Origin: Mesotaenium endlicherianum
Taxonomy: Eukaryota; Streptophyta; Zygnematophyceae; Zygnematales; Mesotaeniaceae
Direction of reading: 5' to 3'
DNA length: 64,000 bases
NCBI GenBank assembly: GCA_009602735.1
Contig: WELA01011368.1
Span: forward strand, 450,583 to 514,582
Both the position numbers and the translations under genes were made by a program. Below are positions 43,549 through 53,799 of this stretch, in pieces; positions within the stretch are counted from its first letter, which is position 1; the number at the start of each line of letters is the position of its first letter. The notes under the pieces are model-generated. The model worked only from the letters and a program-made list of their open reading frames with translations, was not told where the DNA came from and did not search any database.

Positions 43549-44324
43549 TCGGCGGGCTTTTGGAAGAAGGCAGGGTCTGTCCTTTTAAGAGTACAAGGGT
43601 ACCAGTGCCCTGCAAAGTCCAGCTGACTGGTTTCCCTGGCCAAGAATTCCCAGCTCCTTCTCTCCACCTCATTATACATGGCCTTGAACCTGTTATGGGA
43701 TGTAGAGTCCTTAAAGCTGTCCGCGTCCATGGGGATCATCCTGATGATCTTATCTTCCCCCCAGATACCAGGAATCAGGACAGCCCCTGCTTCGTTCACC
43801 TGGGCCATTGCCTTGGCCTCTCTGACCGTATATCCTACCATCCTGGCGTAATCGTGGTAGAGGAGGAGCCCAGTGCTGACCTCTATATACTTGTCAAAGT
43901 TTTCGGATGTCTCCCCTTCCCTTTGAAGGATTTCCTTCTGCGACTTACTGCGACTTCTCTGGGCATACTTGAAGGCCTCCTCCAGTAGATCAAAGCCCTT
44001 TCCCAGAACTGTGTAGCGGTAGCTGCTGATTCTCCTCCGTTCCTCTTCTTCAGCCTGCTGCTTCCGCTTCTCCTCGGCTTGCCTCTCCTCCTCTGCTTTC
44101 TTGGCCTCCTCTGCAGCTTTTTTGTCCAGTTCTTCCTGTCTCAGTTTGGCCTGTTCCTCCTCCTCCTTCTTCTTCTGTGCCTCCCGCTGTTGTTGGAGTT
44201 GTTGTGATTCCCGAGCGGAGATGGAGGATGATTCGATGTCTCCACGGAATTGCAAGTATTCTGCATGTCCCTCTTCCGCCCTTCTCTTCCTCTTGAGTTC
44301 CGACTTTTGAGTCATCCTGCTCAA
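43536..44324 (-). CDS. Element E accessory ORF 1, 262 aa, coiled-coil protein of unknown function
   Basis: After a basic start (MSRMTQKSELKRKRRAEE) comes a long Glu/Lys/Gln/Ala coiled coil at about residues 35-100 (AKLRQEELDKKAAEEAKKAE). A globular-looking part with conserved-seeming aromatic residues follows (YTVLGKGFDLLEEAFKYAQR; DYARMVGYTVREAKAMAQ; ARETSQLDFAGHWYPC). It lies on the sense strand after integrase. Its position is that of env-like or other extra genes in some gypsy lineages, but nothing here suggests a membrane protein. Confidence 0.62.
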   Translation of the reverse strand: MSRMTQKSELKRKRRAEEGHAEYLQFRGDIESSSISARESQQLQQQREAQKKKEEEEQAKLRQEELDKKAAEEAKKAEEERQAEEKRKQQAEEEERRRISSYRYTVLGKGFDLLEEAFKYAQRSRSKSQKEILQREGETSENFDKYIEVSTGLLLYHDYARMVGYTVREAKAMAQVNEAGAVLIPGIWGEDKIIRMIPMDADSFKDSTSHNRFKAMYNEVERRSWEFLARETSQLDFAGHWYPCTLKRTDPAFFQKPADCGG

Positions 44325-44329
44325 TCATA

Positions 44330-44690
44330 AACAGAATGCAGTTAGGGAAGTCATGATATTTTGCCGATACTGAGTGCCCTTGATGAAGAGGAACGCGATC
44401 GGGAGAGTTCCTAGTGTGGAATACCTGGTGTGAGTGAATATAAGGGAAAATTGAGTTAGAGAGTAATTGAGTGTGAGCGCAAGATGAGTGTGTAATATGG
44501 TAATCCGAGAATACCACTCCCTCCAACTTAGTTTTAAAGGTGGGCTGCCTGTCACAACTGTCACTAACTGTCACATCCCCCTCCACTTATATGAAGACAG
44601 GACCTCCTGTCACCTTCCCATGTCTACTGAAGGGACAGTTAGGGCGGTGCCCCAGCCGCCCGAAGGTGGAACCGTTTCAACGCCCCTTTG
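44330..44690 (-). other. Non-coding spacer between element E integrase and accessory ORFs
   Basis: About 360 bp without a convincing frame. It may contain a splice acceptor or internal promoter for the accessory ORFs; no specific signal could be supported. Confidence 0.4.
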
Positions 44691-47600
44691 GCATTGTCAG
44701 TTGGTCTTTAAATTCCCAAGTGTCCCCAGAGGCATCGTAACCCTTCCATCGGATCAGTTACTTCATGACATATTTAGACGATCGACGGATCAAGCGAGCG
44801 TCTAAAATCTCATCGACCTCATATTCCTCAGGATCGCCGTCCCGGACAGCGGGGACCGGTCCCGGTTGGACAGGTAACCAACCTGTGAACAGTGTGTCAC
44901 CTTTGATGTATGGTTCCAGGTTGGAGACATTAAAGACCGTGTGACCCTTGTATTTGGCTGAAATGTTCAATTTGTAAGCATTTTGACCGACATGACGCAC
45001 CACCAAATATGGACCAGTCCAGACAGGACCAAGCTTTTTCTTGACCACACTAGGGAGGTACAGGTGCTGAGAATGCAGTTTGACCAAATCGCCCTTAGAA
45101 AATGTCAGCTGCCGACGGTGTTGAATAGCGCATTTTTGTTGGTTTTCTTGGGCCGTGTGCAAGTTTCGTTGGACTTCTGACAGGGTGTTAGCAAACTCCT
45201 GAGTTAACTGGAGAAAGACCCGGTTGTCAATCGCTTCAGGGTCAGTTAAAGACTCCCCCAGTACATCTAAAGGAGACTTAGGGACTCTACCCACGCTGAG
45301 TTCAAAAGGAGTCTTGCCCGTTGACGTGTGTACCGCACTGTTGACCGCAAACTGAATTTGAGGCAACAGGTCATCCCAATTATCTTGTTTTTGGTTAATA
45401 TATGCTCTCAGCATATCCTGCAGAACTCGGTTAGTTCTTTCAGTCTGCCCATCAGTCTGAGGGTGGTTTGCTGTGCTGAGCAGTTGTTTGACTCCCATTA
45501 ACCCCATCAAAGCTCTGCAGAACTTAGAGGTAAATTTTGAGTCTCTGTCTGAGTCGATATTAGAAGGAAGCCCACGTTGGCATACTACATGGTTGTAGAA
45601 CCGTCTCGCTGTTTTGAGTGGAGTCACTTTGACAGTTGTGGGGATAAAAAAGACCATTTTTGTCAATTTATCCACGATTACCAGTATTGAATCATGCCCA
45701 TTGGCAGTTCTTGGTAGTGAGACCACCCAGTCCATGGATATAGTTTCCCAGCGTCCAGCTGGGATGGGCAGTGGTTGCAAGAGACCTCCGGGTGGTGTGT
45801 GCCAAGACTTATTTCTTTGACACTTGTTACAGGACTTGACATATTTCAAGACCTCCCGGGGTAACCCCTCCCAATGATAATGTTTTGCCAGTTTGCCAAC
45901 TGTTTTGGCCTGCCCCAAATGTCCACCCAGGAGACTGTCATGCACTTGACTCAGTAAGAGAGACCTTATTTCCAAGTTATTAGGAATGACCAGCTTCAGC
46001 CTGCCTGAAGTGGTTTCAGTCACCCAGACCCCTCCCTTAAGCTTATACCCGAGTGCCGTAGCACGACACATACCAGTAGTGGGGCTGGGCTCAAATGTTG
46101 GGTCAGAAAGGTAGGCTTTCCTAAGTTGTTCAAGGAAGGACTTTTTCACCATTAGTGAAGTGAGTGCACTCAGGACTTTATCTACAGCATGCTGACAAAA
46201 GTTCCTCCTTTGCAAGTCAGGTCTTCTAGAGAGTGCATCAGCAGGATTCAACTGCCGTGGTTTGTAGTCGATCTGGACTTGGATTTGCTCCAGCATTTGG
46301 CTCCAGCGGTTCTCCCTCCTCGACAGCTTGGACTTCTTCTGAAAGTGGGTCAGAGCTAGGTGATATGTAATCACCTTAAAGGCTTCACCATGTAAGTATG
46401 CTCTCCACTGTTTGAGTACATGAATGATAGCTAGCAGCTCTTTATCATGCACTGAGCAATTAATCTCCGCTGGATTAAATTTCATAGACTTATACAACAC
46501 AGGATGCCACTCCCGCCGTACCTTACCATCCTTTGTGGTCTTGTCAGCAGGCTGCGACAAAATAGCACCCATGGCAAAGTCAGAGGCATCAGTGACCACC
46601 TGCACGGGTTTGCTGGGGTCATAAACGGCTAGCACTGGGGCAGAACAAAGGGCCTCTTTAAGGGTTTGGAAGGCAGCCTGCTGCTCTTCCCCCCACACAT
46701 ACCCTATGTCTTTCTTTGAAAGGTCAGTCAGTTTACTGGCCTTCGTGGAATAATTCTCAATAAATCTCCTATAGTAGTTAGCCAACCCGAGGAAGGATCT
46801 AACTTCAGAGACAGACTGTGGTACTGGCCAGTCCCTTATGGTCTGGACTTTCTTAGGATCCACACTGATGCCCTCTTTACTGACAATGTGGCCTAAGAAT
46901 TCAATACTTTCCTTAAAGAAATCACACTTGCTCATTTTAGCATAGAAGTGATTTTTCCTCAAAGAGTCCAGGATAGTCGTTAAGTGTTCAATGTGCTGAG
47001 CTTCATTTTTTAAGAAAATTAAAATATTATCCAGGAAAAGTTGCACAAACTTACCCAAATAAGGTCTGAAAATGTCATTTATAGCACCCATGAAGGTAGC
47101 AGGAGCATTAGTCAGTCCAAATGGCATCACGTTGAACTCATAGTGTCCATGAAGTGTGCGGACGGCAGTCTTGTGTTCATCCCCCTCAGCAATTCTGATT
47201 TGATGATAATCACTCTTGAGATCTATCTTACTGAACACCTTAGCACCAGACAGGGTATCAAGCAAGTCCTTGATTCTGGGTAAGGCATACTTGTTCTTTA
47301 CCGTGATTTTGTTTAGAGCTCTGTAATCCACACACATCCGCATAGTGCCATCCTTTTTCTTAACAAATAGGATGGGTGCGCCGTAAGGTGATTTACTGGG
47401 ANAGGATGGGTGCGCCGTACGGTGATTTACTGGGAGAAATATAACCATTTTCCTCCAGCTCTGCAATCTGTGTTTTCAACTCCTCGCTCTCCAAATAAGA
47501 CAAGCCATAAGTGCGTTGCCAGGGTGGCTCACTCCCAGGGAATAACTCAATCCTATGATTTACTTCTCGCTTAGGGGGTAGTCCTGGAGGCATATTAAAT

Positions 47601-48565
47601 ACATCCGTGTACTGAGCAACAATTTTCGCAGCAGTAGGGTGCTCCGGAGGGCTTACCTTTTTCTCCACCACTTCTTCAGGTTGAGGAGGTACCTCTCTTA
47701 GCAGCAGACAGAACATTCTGTCTTCCTTCTGGTTCCAGCTTTTGACGAACTCCATTGCATTCAGCAACTCGCGTCCTTCTAGAAGCCTCTTCTTTTCCTT
47801 TATTTGCCATCCACACAGGACAAGAGGAAGAGCACTGGTGGGTGCCAAGTCAGTCTGCCCATCACTGGCTCCTCTCACTTTAACTGTACCTCTGCTCCAA
47901 CACATTTCAGCTTGATGTCTATTAAGCCAGGACCTGCCTAGCACGAGATCATAAAAGCCAGTGTTGAGTACCTCAAATGTAAGCGTTTCAGTTAGAACTG
48001 CAATGCCAGAACCTAACTGGACCTCAATAGGCTTGGTTATAACTCCTCCCGGGATACTTGAGGCATCTCCAAGGAATATTTTTCTATTCCCTTGGGTGAC
48101 AGTAGGCAGCCTTAGCCGCTTAACTAAGTCCTTGTGGATAAAAGTATGTGACGCCCCTCCGTCAACAAATGCCCTCACCTTCCTACCTGCAATCATGCAA
48201 TGCAGTAGGATAGGGGGGACTGTCTTTTCCTGACTTTCGCATTGTTCTCCTGACGTAGCAAAGAAATGTTGGACATCAGGTGGAACAAGAGCATCCAGAG
48301 TGTGCACTCTCTGGACGTCTATATTGCTGATGGTCTCCTTTATCTGGTTGTCAGGCATGCATAGTGAATCCAGTTCAGCAGGACCCATAATACCTGCTAC
48401 GAGGGCAGCTAGTGACGACTCACGATCTCTAGCATCCTCACAGTCAGTAGACTGGATTACTGACTGTTGCTGTCTTTTAAAGGCTGGTCTTTTCTCTCGA
48501 CCTTGGGCAGGTGCTTGACTGGACACTGTTCTCTGTAGTCGCCTTTCTGCTGACAATGGTAGCAA
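44690..48565 (-). pseudogene. Element E pol: protease, RT, RNase H, integrase, chromodomain-like end
   Basis: Minus-strand landmarks: protease KVRAFVDGGASHTFIHKDL and LVLGRSWLNRHQAEM; RT ([18 protein letters not shown]); RNase H ([20 protein letters not shown]); integrase zinc region and core ([45 protein letters not shown]); C-terminal [16 protein letters not shown], followed by [12 protein letters not shown] and a WKGYDASGDTWE segment typical of a chromodomain. Two long frames (390 and 902 codons) cover nearly all of it. One unknown base lies within. Few breaks. Confidence 0.88.
47402..47402. other. Single unknown base flanked by a short direct repeat
   Basis: An N is flanked on both sides by copies of a ~32-bp segment beginning AGGATGGGTGCGCCGTA. 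This looks like a join made during assembly rather than biology. Confidence 0.75.
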
Positions 48566-49935
48566 GTAGATTTTGCTGAGGCTGGTCTCGGCTTAGTCTT
48601 ACCACCACCCCTTCTATAGCCACCTCGGGAGGAATCACCTCTACCTCTAGACTGAATAGCATTGTACTCATACCCATATTCATCACCCTGATTATCCTCA
48701 GCCTGGTCTCCTTCAATTGCATTGTAGGAACCGTGGGGTTTTTTGACAATCTTAGACACCAAAGCATTACTTTGGCGCTTGTGATTGAACTGCTGCTGAT
48801 CCAAGGCGTCAGCATCCTGGATCAAGTCGGCCAGTTTCTCATACTTCTTCTCAGCGAAATGACCAGAGACTTTGGATTTCAAGCCTTACCTGAAGTATGC
48901 TATCCTATACCGTTCTGGCAAGTCTGGCTGTTTCATCATGTTCTCCTGGAAATTTTGAGCAAACTCAGCAACTGAAGTGGTCTGCTTCAGTGTCACGGAG
49001 ATCATCGCATAGATAGCTTTCTCCTGCTGGTTGATGACATCAAACTTCTCATGCAACTTCTCGACAAACTCTACCCACGTAGGGTCACCGAGTTGCCGAG
49101 CCTTACGCTCTTCCTTCCAGTAAAGCCACCAGTCTGCGGCACTGCCTTTTAGTAGCGCACTGGTGTGCTTGACCTTCTCGTAATCTTGCAGTTCTGGGTA
49201 GTTCTCCAGCCACTGCTCAACATCCGCGAGAAACTTGATCAGGTAATATTTTCTGTTCCCCTCAGGATCATATTCTTGGGGAGGATTCGGCTTGGGCTTG
49301 CTAGGTCCTCGACCACTACCACTAGTGGTTTGAGACCCCAGTTGGTCTCTGTCCCGCAGTAGAGACATTCTGATTCTTTTGTCCTCCTGTTGGGACTGAT
49401 ACATGGTCGCCATTTGCGACTGCATTTGAACGAACAATGCTCCCAAGTCTACACTCTGGGGTGGTAGATTAGCAAATGCAGCAGCAGCATTGGCATCTAC
49501 TCGCTGAGTAGTGTCCTCAACAATCCCTCTTGCTCCTGCAGCAGCAATTCCTGCCGCATTCAGCCGGTCACGTATTTGACCTAGGGGTACATTGAGTTGT
49601 ACGGCAGGAGGTGGGTTCAGAACATTGGCCCTTGATGCCATAAGTTCTTCAACAGTGCGCTCGTCAGCTGGCTGTCCTTCCCTCCTTTGTATATCTTCAG
49701 CGGCCTTTGCTACTTGTTCAGCTTCTAGTCTGGCTATCTCCTCCTCAGCTTGCTGTGCTGCGACTGAGGCAATAGCAACTGCCTCATCTGCAGCCTCCCT
49801 AGCTGCAGTATTTGCTACTGCTTCAGAATAGGTACGGTTTCCCGCTACATGGCTTTCCGCCTGGTTATTGACATTTTCGTTATCCTGGTTCTCCATGTCT
49901 TGGGAGTTGCTAGTTTGAGACCTTGTCCTTACCAT
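48457..49935 (-). pseudogene. Element E gag with zinc knuckle
   Basis: Begins MVRTRSQTSNSQDMENQ close to the primer site. An Ala/Glu-rich coiled-coil N-terminal part (AAQQAEEEIARLEAEQ) is followed by the gag core (KYYLIKFLADVEQWLENYPE, ALLKGSAADWWLYWKEERKA). A further frame carries Gln/Asn/Gly-rich sequence and a CCHC knuckle (CYHCQQKGDYREQC). Forms the capsid and nucleocapsid. Few breaks. Confidence 0.85.
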
Positions 49936-49969
49936 ACAAAGAAGACTGTGATAACTGCTCCGATACCAC

Positions 49970-50690
49970 TGAAATGAATCGACTTACCAAATAGGCGATT
50001 AACAATTAATAAAGATCTTTATATCAGCAAGTAATCTTTATGGTATTTTCCGTTAACTGGTTTTACGGCAAAGGACAACACACTAGCAGTGAATAATACT
50101 CGTCAGTCAAATGCGACTAAACTAGCATCAATAATGCAATCAGTAAACTCATACATGAGCAAGGTTAGAAGACAGTGCGTGTCAATGGCTTCTCGCCTTG
50201 GATTCAGATCTCTCTCAGTAAGCTGTACACGAGAGTTGGCCTTGTTTCCGAATGCCGAACTCGAGAGCAATGCCTAGCATATGTACATGGAATGAGTTTT
50301 ACTGCTTAGCGGTCAGTGCGATGGCACCGTCTACTCGGGAGTTAACCACGTTGATAGGACCTCGGTTAACCAAATCCACCGCCATCTCCCATCATCCCGA
50401 ATTGCCATCCATCATAGGGATGTCATCTGGCCATTCATCTAGCCTACCACACTTAGATGCATATGAGGCAGTTCGCTGCTACCGAGTACGGATGTCAGCT
50501 GGCTGTCAAAGAATGTGTCAGCAAGCTGACGTAACTTGACTTCAGTTTGCTGCATCCGGCTTAGTCATTGAATTGTTTTTAAATATAAAGTCCATCAAAC
50601 TGATTATTTAACTAAAGTCCAGCAGGCTGAACTTAATTTACTATTACATCTAAATGAATGTTATATCTACTAAGACACTGATTCATTACA
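49970..50690 (-). repeat. Element E 5' LTR
   Basis: 721 bp with TG..CA ends. On the plus strand its right end directly meets element A copy 2 at 50691. Confidence 0.92.
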
Positions 50691-53384
50691 GGATCGCATC
50701 GCGGCTGCGGCGTTTGCTGTTGGCCTGTCGGCTGCGGTGCGCAAAGTGTCCTTGCGCGACCGGAGCAGTAGCTGAGCGGCCTGCCGTGTCGCCTCCATGG
50801 AAACGCCGAGCTCTGCGAAGGAGACTGCCGGCATGTGGTGCAGTGCCAGCGAGATGACCTCAGCGTTGAGCCGCATCGTCGTGATTGGCGATGCTAGCGT
50901 GAGAGGCACGGGTTTTGCTGGCGCTGCTGGTGCCTCCAGGACGCAGAAGGAGCGGGGCAAGCGCGGGGCCTCCACCGTCCGACGTTCCTGATCCAACCTG
51001 TCGCGCTTTTGCGTGCCCGCGGGCCGACCGGCTGGAGCGACAATGGCAGCTACGGCCTCGCTTGCCGTCGCAATCACTGGAGCTGGGGATGGCGCAGAAG
51101 CTGGCGTAGCCACTGGCAAAGGGGCAGGCGCAGCCACTGGCGTAGGGGCTGGCGCAGAGGTCGATGGCGCAGAGGCCGGCGCAGCTACTGGCAAAATTGC
51201 TGGCACGGCAGCTGGAGCAGCGGTTGACGCTGCAGCTCGCGCGGCTGCTGACGTGGCGACTGGCGTTGCTGCTGGTGCGGCAGCTGACGGAGCTACTGGT
51301 GCTGCGACAGGCGCAGCGGCTGATGCAGCAGCTGGCGCAGCTGCTGAGGCGGCAGCTGGCGTGACAGCTGGCGCAGCTGCTGGCGTGGCAGGTGGCGCAG
51401 CTGCTGGCGCAGCTAATGGCGCGGCAGCAAGGCTGCAGGCGTTGCAGCTGGCGCAGCTGCTAGTGCAGCTGCTGGCGCGGGAGCTGGCGAGGCCGCAAGC
51501 GCTGCAGCTGGCGCAGCAGCTGCTGCAGCTGCTGGGAACGACCATGTGGCGCACCCTGGTCACTTCGGGGGCTGCGCAATTGTGCCGTCAGACGGGTGTT
51601 GGCGCCGGTCTCGGCGGAGTCGTGCGAGGCTCGTGGCGCCTCCTCCTTGCTGCGTTCGCTCGCCGAAGCCCCGTCGGTGCGAATCGCGCTGGGGTCGGGG
51701 TTTTGTGCGCAGCCACGGTTTAAGCCCTGGCTGTGCAACCCCGCGTGCGAGCCGTCGGGTCGCCGAGTGGCGATCCGGCTGCACAGCGTGGTCGGTGTAG
51801 CCCCCCCATATCTGCGCTTGGCCACCGCGGTGGCCAGATCTGCGCTGGCAGATCCGGGCAGCGTGAGCGCGCCATGTGGCGGCGCGTGGACGCAGCTGCT
51901 GTACGCGGCTGCTACAGTTGCTGCGGCGCTATCGTGGCGTAGTCGGCCGGACTGCGTGGTGTGCGGCGGATGCCTGCTCGTGAGGGCGCGTGCGAACACG
52001 TCGCCGTCGGCAAAAGCGCCTTTGCCCGCTGTGATTGCGACAAGTGGCGGCCTCTGCTTGGGCCTGCGGTCTGCAGCAGCCAGCAGAGGGCGAGTGCTCT
52101 GGCCTGTGCGCAGATCTGCGCATGGGCGTGTCGCGCATCTAGCGAGGGGCATCGCAGCGGTGCCAGCCGCAATCGTGCGCACCGCACGGTGGGCACGTGT
52201 TGTAACGCCAGCTGTCAGGACTGGAGCGTAGGACGGCAATGCGGATGCGAAGAGTGCTCTGCATGCGTCGTAGCTCTCGGTGTCGAAGAGGCCACGGTGT
52301 CTCGCGATCTCCGCGTTGGCCTCCACGAGGGCGTCACTGACGTTGTCGATGCTGCAGTAGTCAGCTCCGGGTGTTAGTGCGGCGTCCGTCGTGGCCGTGG
52401 CTGCTGTCATCGCGGGACGGCCACCCGTGCGAGGGTTGCGACCGCCTCGCTGGCCTGCTGTAGGCACAGGTCCGTCGCGTGCGCGCCCGTTCTTGAGGTC
52501 GCGCTTCTTATGCAGACACACAATCTGCAGGTGGCCGGCCTTGCCACAGTAGGTGCAGTCGCCGAGCGTGCCATTCTGCGCGAGCGTGCAGTTCTGGCGT
52601 GTATGGCCCGTTTTCCCGCAGGACCAGCAGAGGTCGCTCGTCGTGGCGGCCATGGAGATGCAGCCACGCGTAGCTCCGCGCTGCTGCGGCTGCTGGGGCA
52701 GCTGAGAGCGCTGAGGCTGCTGCTGCTGCTGGGGCTCTCGGGCAGGTATCAAGCGCATTGTAGAGGATGGCAGCACCGTGGCCTCCTGGCGCACGCCTGT
52801 AGATGCGAGGCCCACACGGTCGCTAATGTTGCTCCGTGCGGCGGCCAGGCTCTGCTTCTTGACGAAGAGGTAGGCCTGCTCCAGCGAATACTCTGAGCCG
52901 TGGCGGTCCATGAGGGGGACAACAGCCCTCTCCCGCAGACGTGGCTCAACGGCGCGCAAGAAGATCTCCGCCGCCTCCCGGTCAGCGACGGTGCCCACGT
53001 CTCGCCGTAGGTGCGTCAAGCGCCGGTACATCATGCGGATGGTCTCGTTCTTGCGGCGGACGAAGTGGTGCAACTCGTACACCTTCTCCAACAATGTGAC
53101 CTTTGGGCACATTGAATCACACGTTGGCCTTTGGTGAACTTCCGCTAGGGGCCGGTAGGTGGGGCGGACTAGATCGCGCCTATCTCGCTCGATACTTGAC
53201 CAAATGACTCGAAACCGGTGCCATTTGGAAGGTGACTTGACGCGCTACACTCTGGTGAGTTGAAAATCTAGAAAGGGTCAACATATGGATGCGTAAAGTC
53301 AATGCAAAGTCGGTCCTCCTAGGTTGATGGTTCACACATGTATAGCTAGGTGCGGTACAACAACTCCGACTTAATAAATCATGA
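50691..53384 (-). mobile_element. Second, partial copy of element A (LTR part, gag, zinc knuckles, Pro/Ala region)
   Basis: Minus strand: LTR remnant 53384-53088, gag from 53087 (VYELHHFVRRKNETIRMMYR), two CCHC knuckles at about 52630-52520, a basic spacer, and a long Pro/Ala repeat array to about 51050. It then runs on to 50691, which corresponds to about 18810 in copy 1, just before the protease. It is truncated there by the LTR of E, so methyltransferase, RT and PHD parts are absent. Its 550-codon gag-derived frame is more complete than in copy 1. Fossil, internally rearranged. Confidence 0.87.
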
Positions 53385-53799
53385 CTTTGGATATAATCAA
53401 TCTTTCACTTTCACGACCTTCAAAGTTCATATATTAGCAAATTAAGTCCTCTACCATTTGCGACCAATTGCTCGAAGTTTCCAAATAGTTTCAAAGTTAA
53501 AGGCCATGCCATTTTTTTCAAGAATCTTGGAAAAATGAAATACTCGAGTATTTCATTTTCTACACGTATTTTCGAAATACGTATTCGTTTTACGTATACT
53601 CCAAATACGTATTCCGAAACTAAAATAAGTACTTACACATGATTATCTATAGAATAAGTAGTCACGATCTGTGAGCTCGTGGCTTCGTCGTGTCTCATGG
53701 TGCATTACATCATTTACGAGCAAGAGGATGAGATAAATTACTTGCACCACGATGTGCTTGTACACCCGACATTATTCAGGCGCACATCACCTCGAACAT
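53385..53799. other. AT-rich spacer between element A copy 2 and the GT90 gene, with a 28-bp perfect palindrome
   Basis: No coding content. A perfect palindrome centred on CTCGAG occupies 53532-53559 (arms AAAATGAAATACTC / GAGTATTTCATTTT). It is followed by several CGTATT / AATACG motifs in both orientations up to about 53615. On the minus strand this is the region just downstream of the GT90 stop codon, so it could hold 3' UTR and end-processing signals. Confidence 0.6.

Larger units (their letters stand above)
41832..50690 (-). mobile_element. Element E: long Ty3/gypsy with extra coding region before the 3' LTR
   Basis: LTRs at 41832-42538 (707 bp) and 49970-50690 (721 bp), both TGAAATGAATCG..GATTCATTACA in plus-strand reading. 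The primer site TGGTATCGGAGC lies one base inside the 5' LTR (minus strand, 49957-49968). Order on the minus strand: gag 49935-48457, protease, RT, RNase H, integrase and chromodomain-like tail 48565-44690, accessory coding region 44324-42649, polypurine-like tract (GGAGGGATT) next to the 3' LTR. It is about 8.9 kb and has only a few breaks, so it is probably young. The outer flanks do not match each other. Confidence 0.9.

Noticed and set aside
42649-44324. Envelope gene of an errantivirus-like element
   Set aside because: No signal peptide, transmembrane segment, furin-like site or fusion peptide; the coiled coil is a low-complexity Glu/Lys type.
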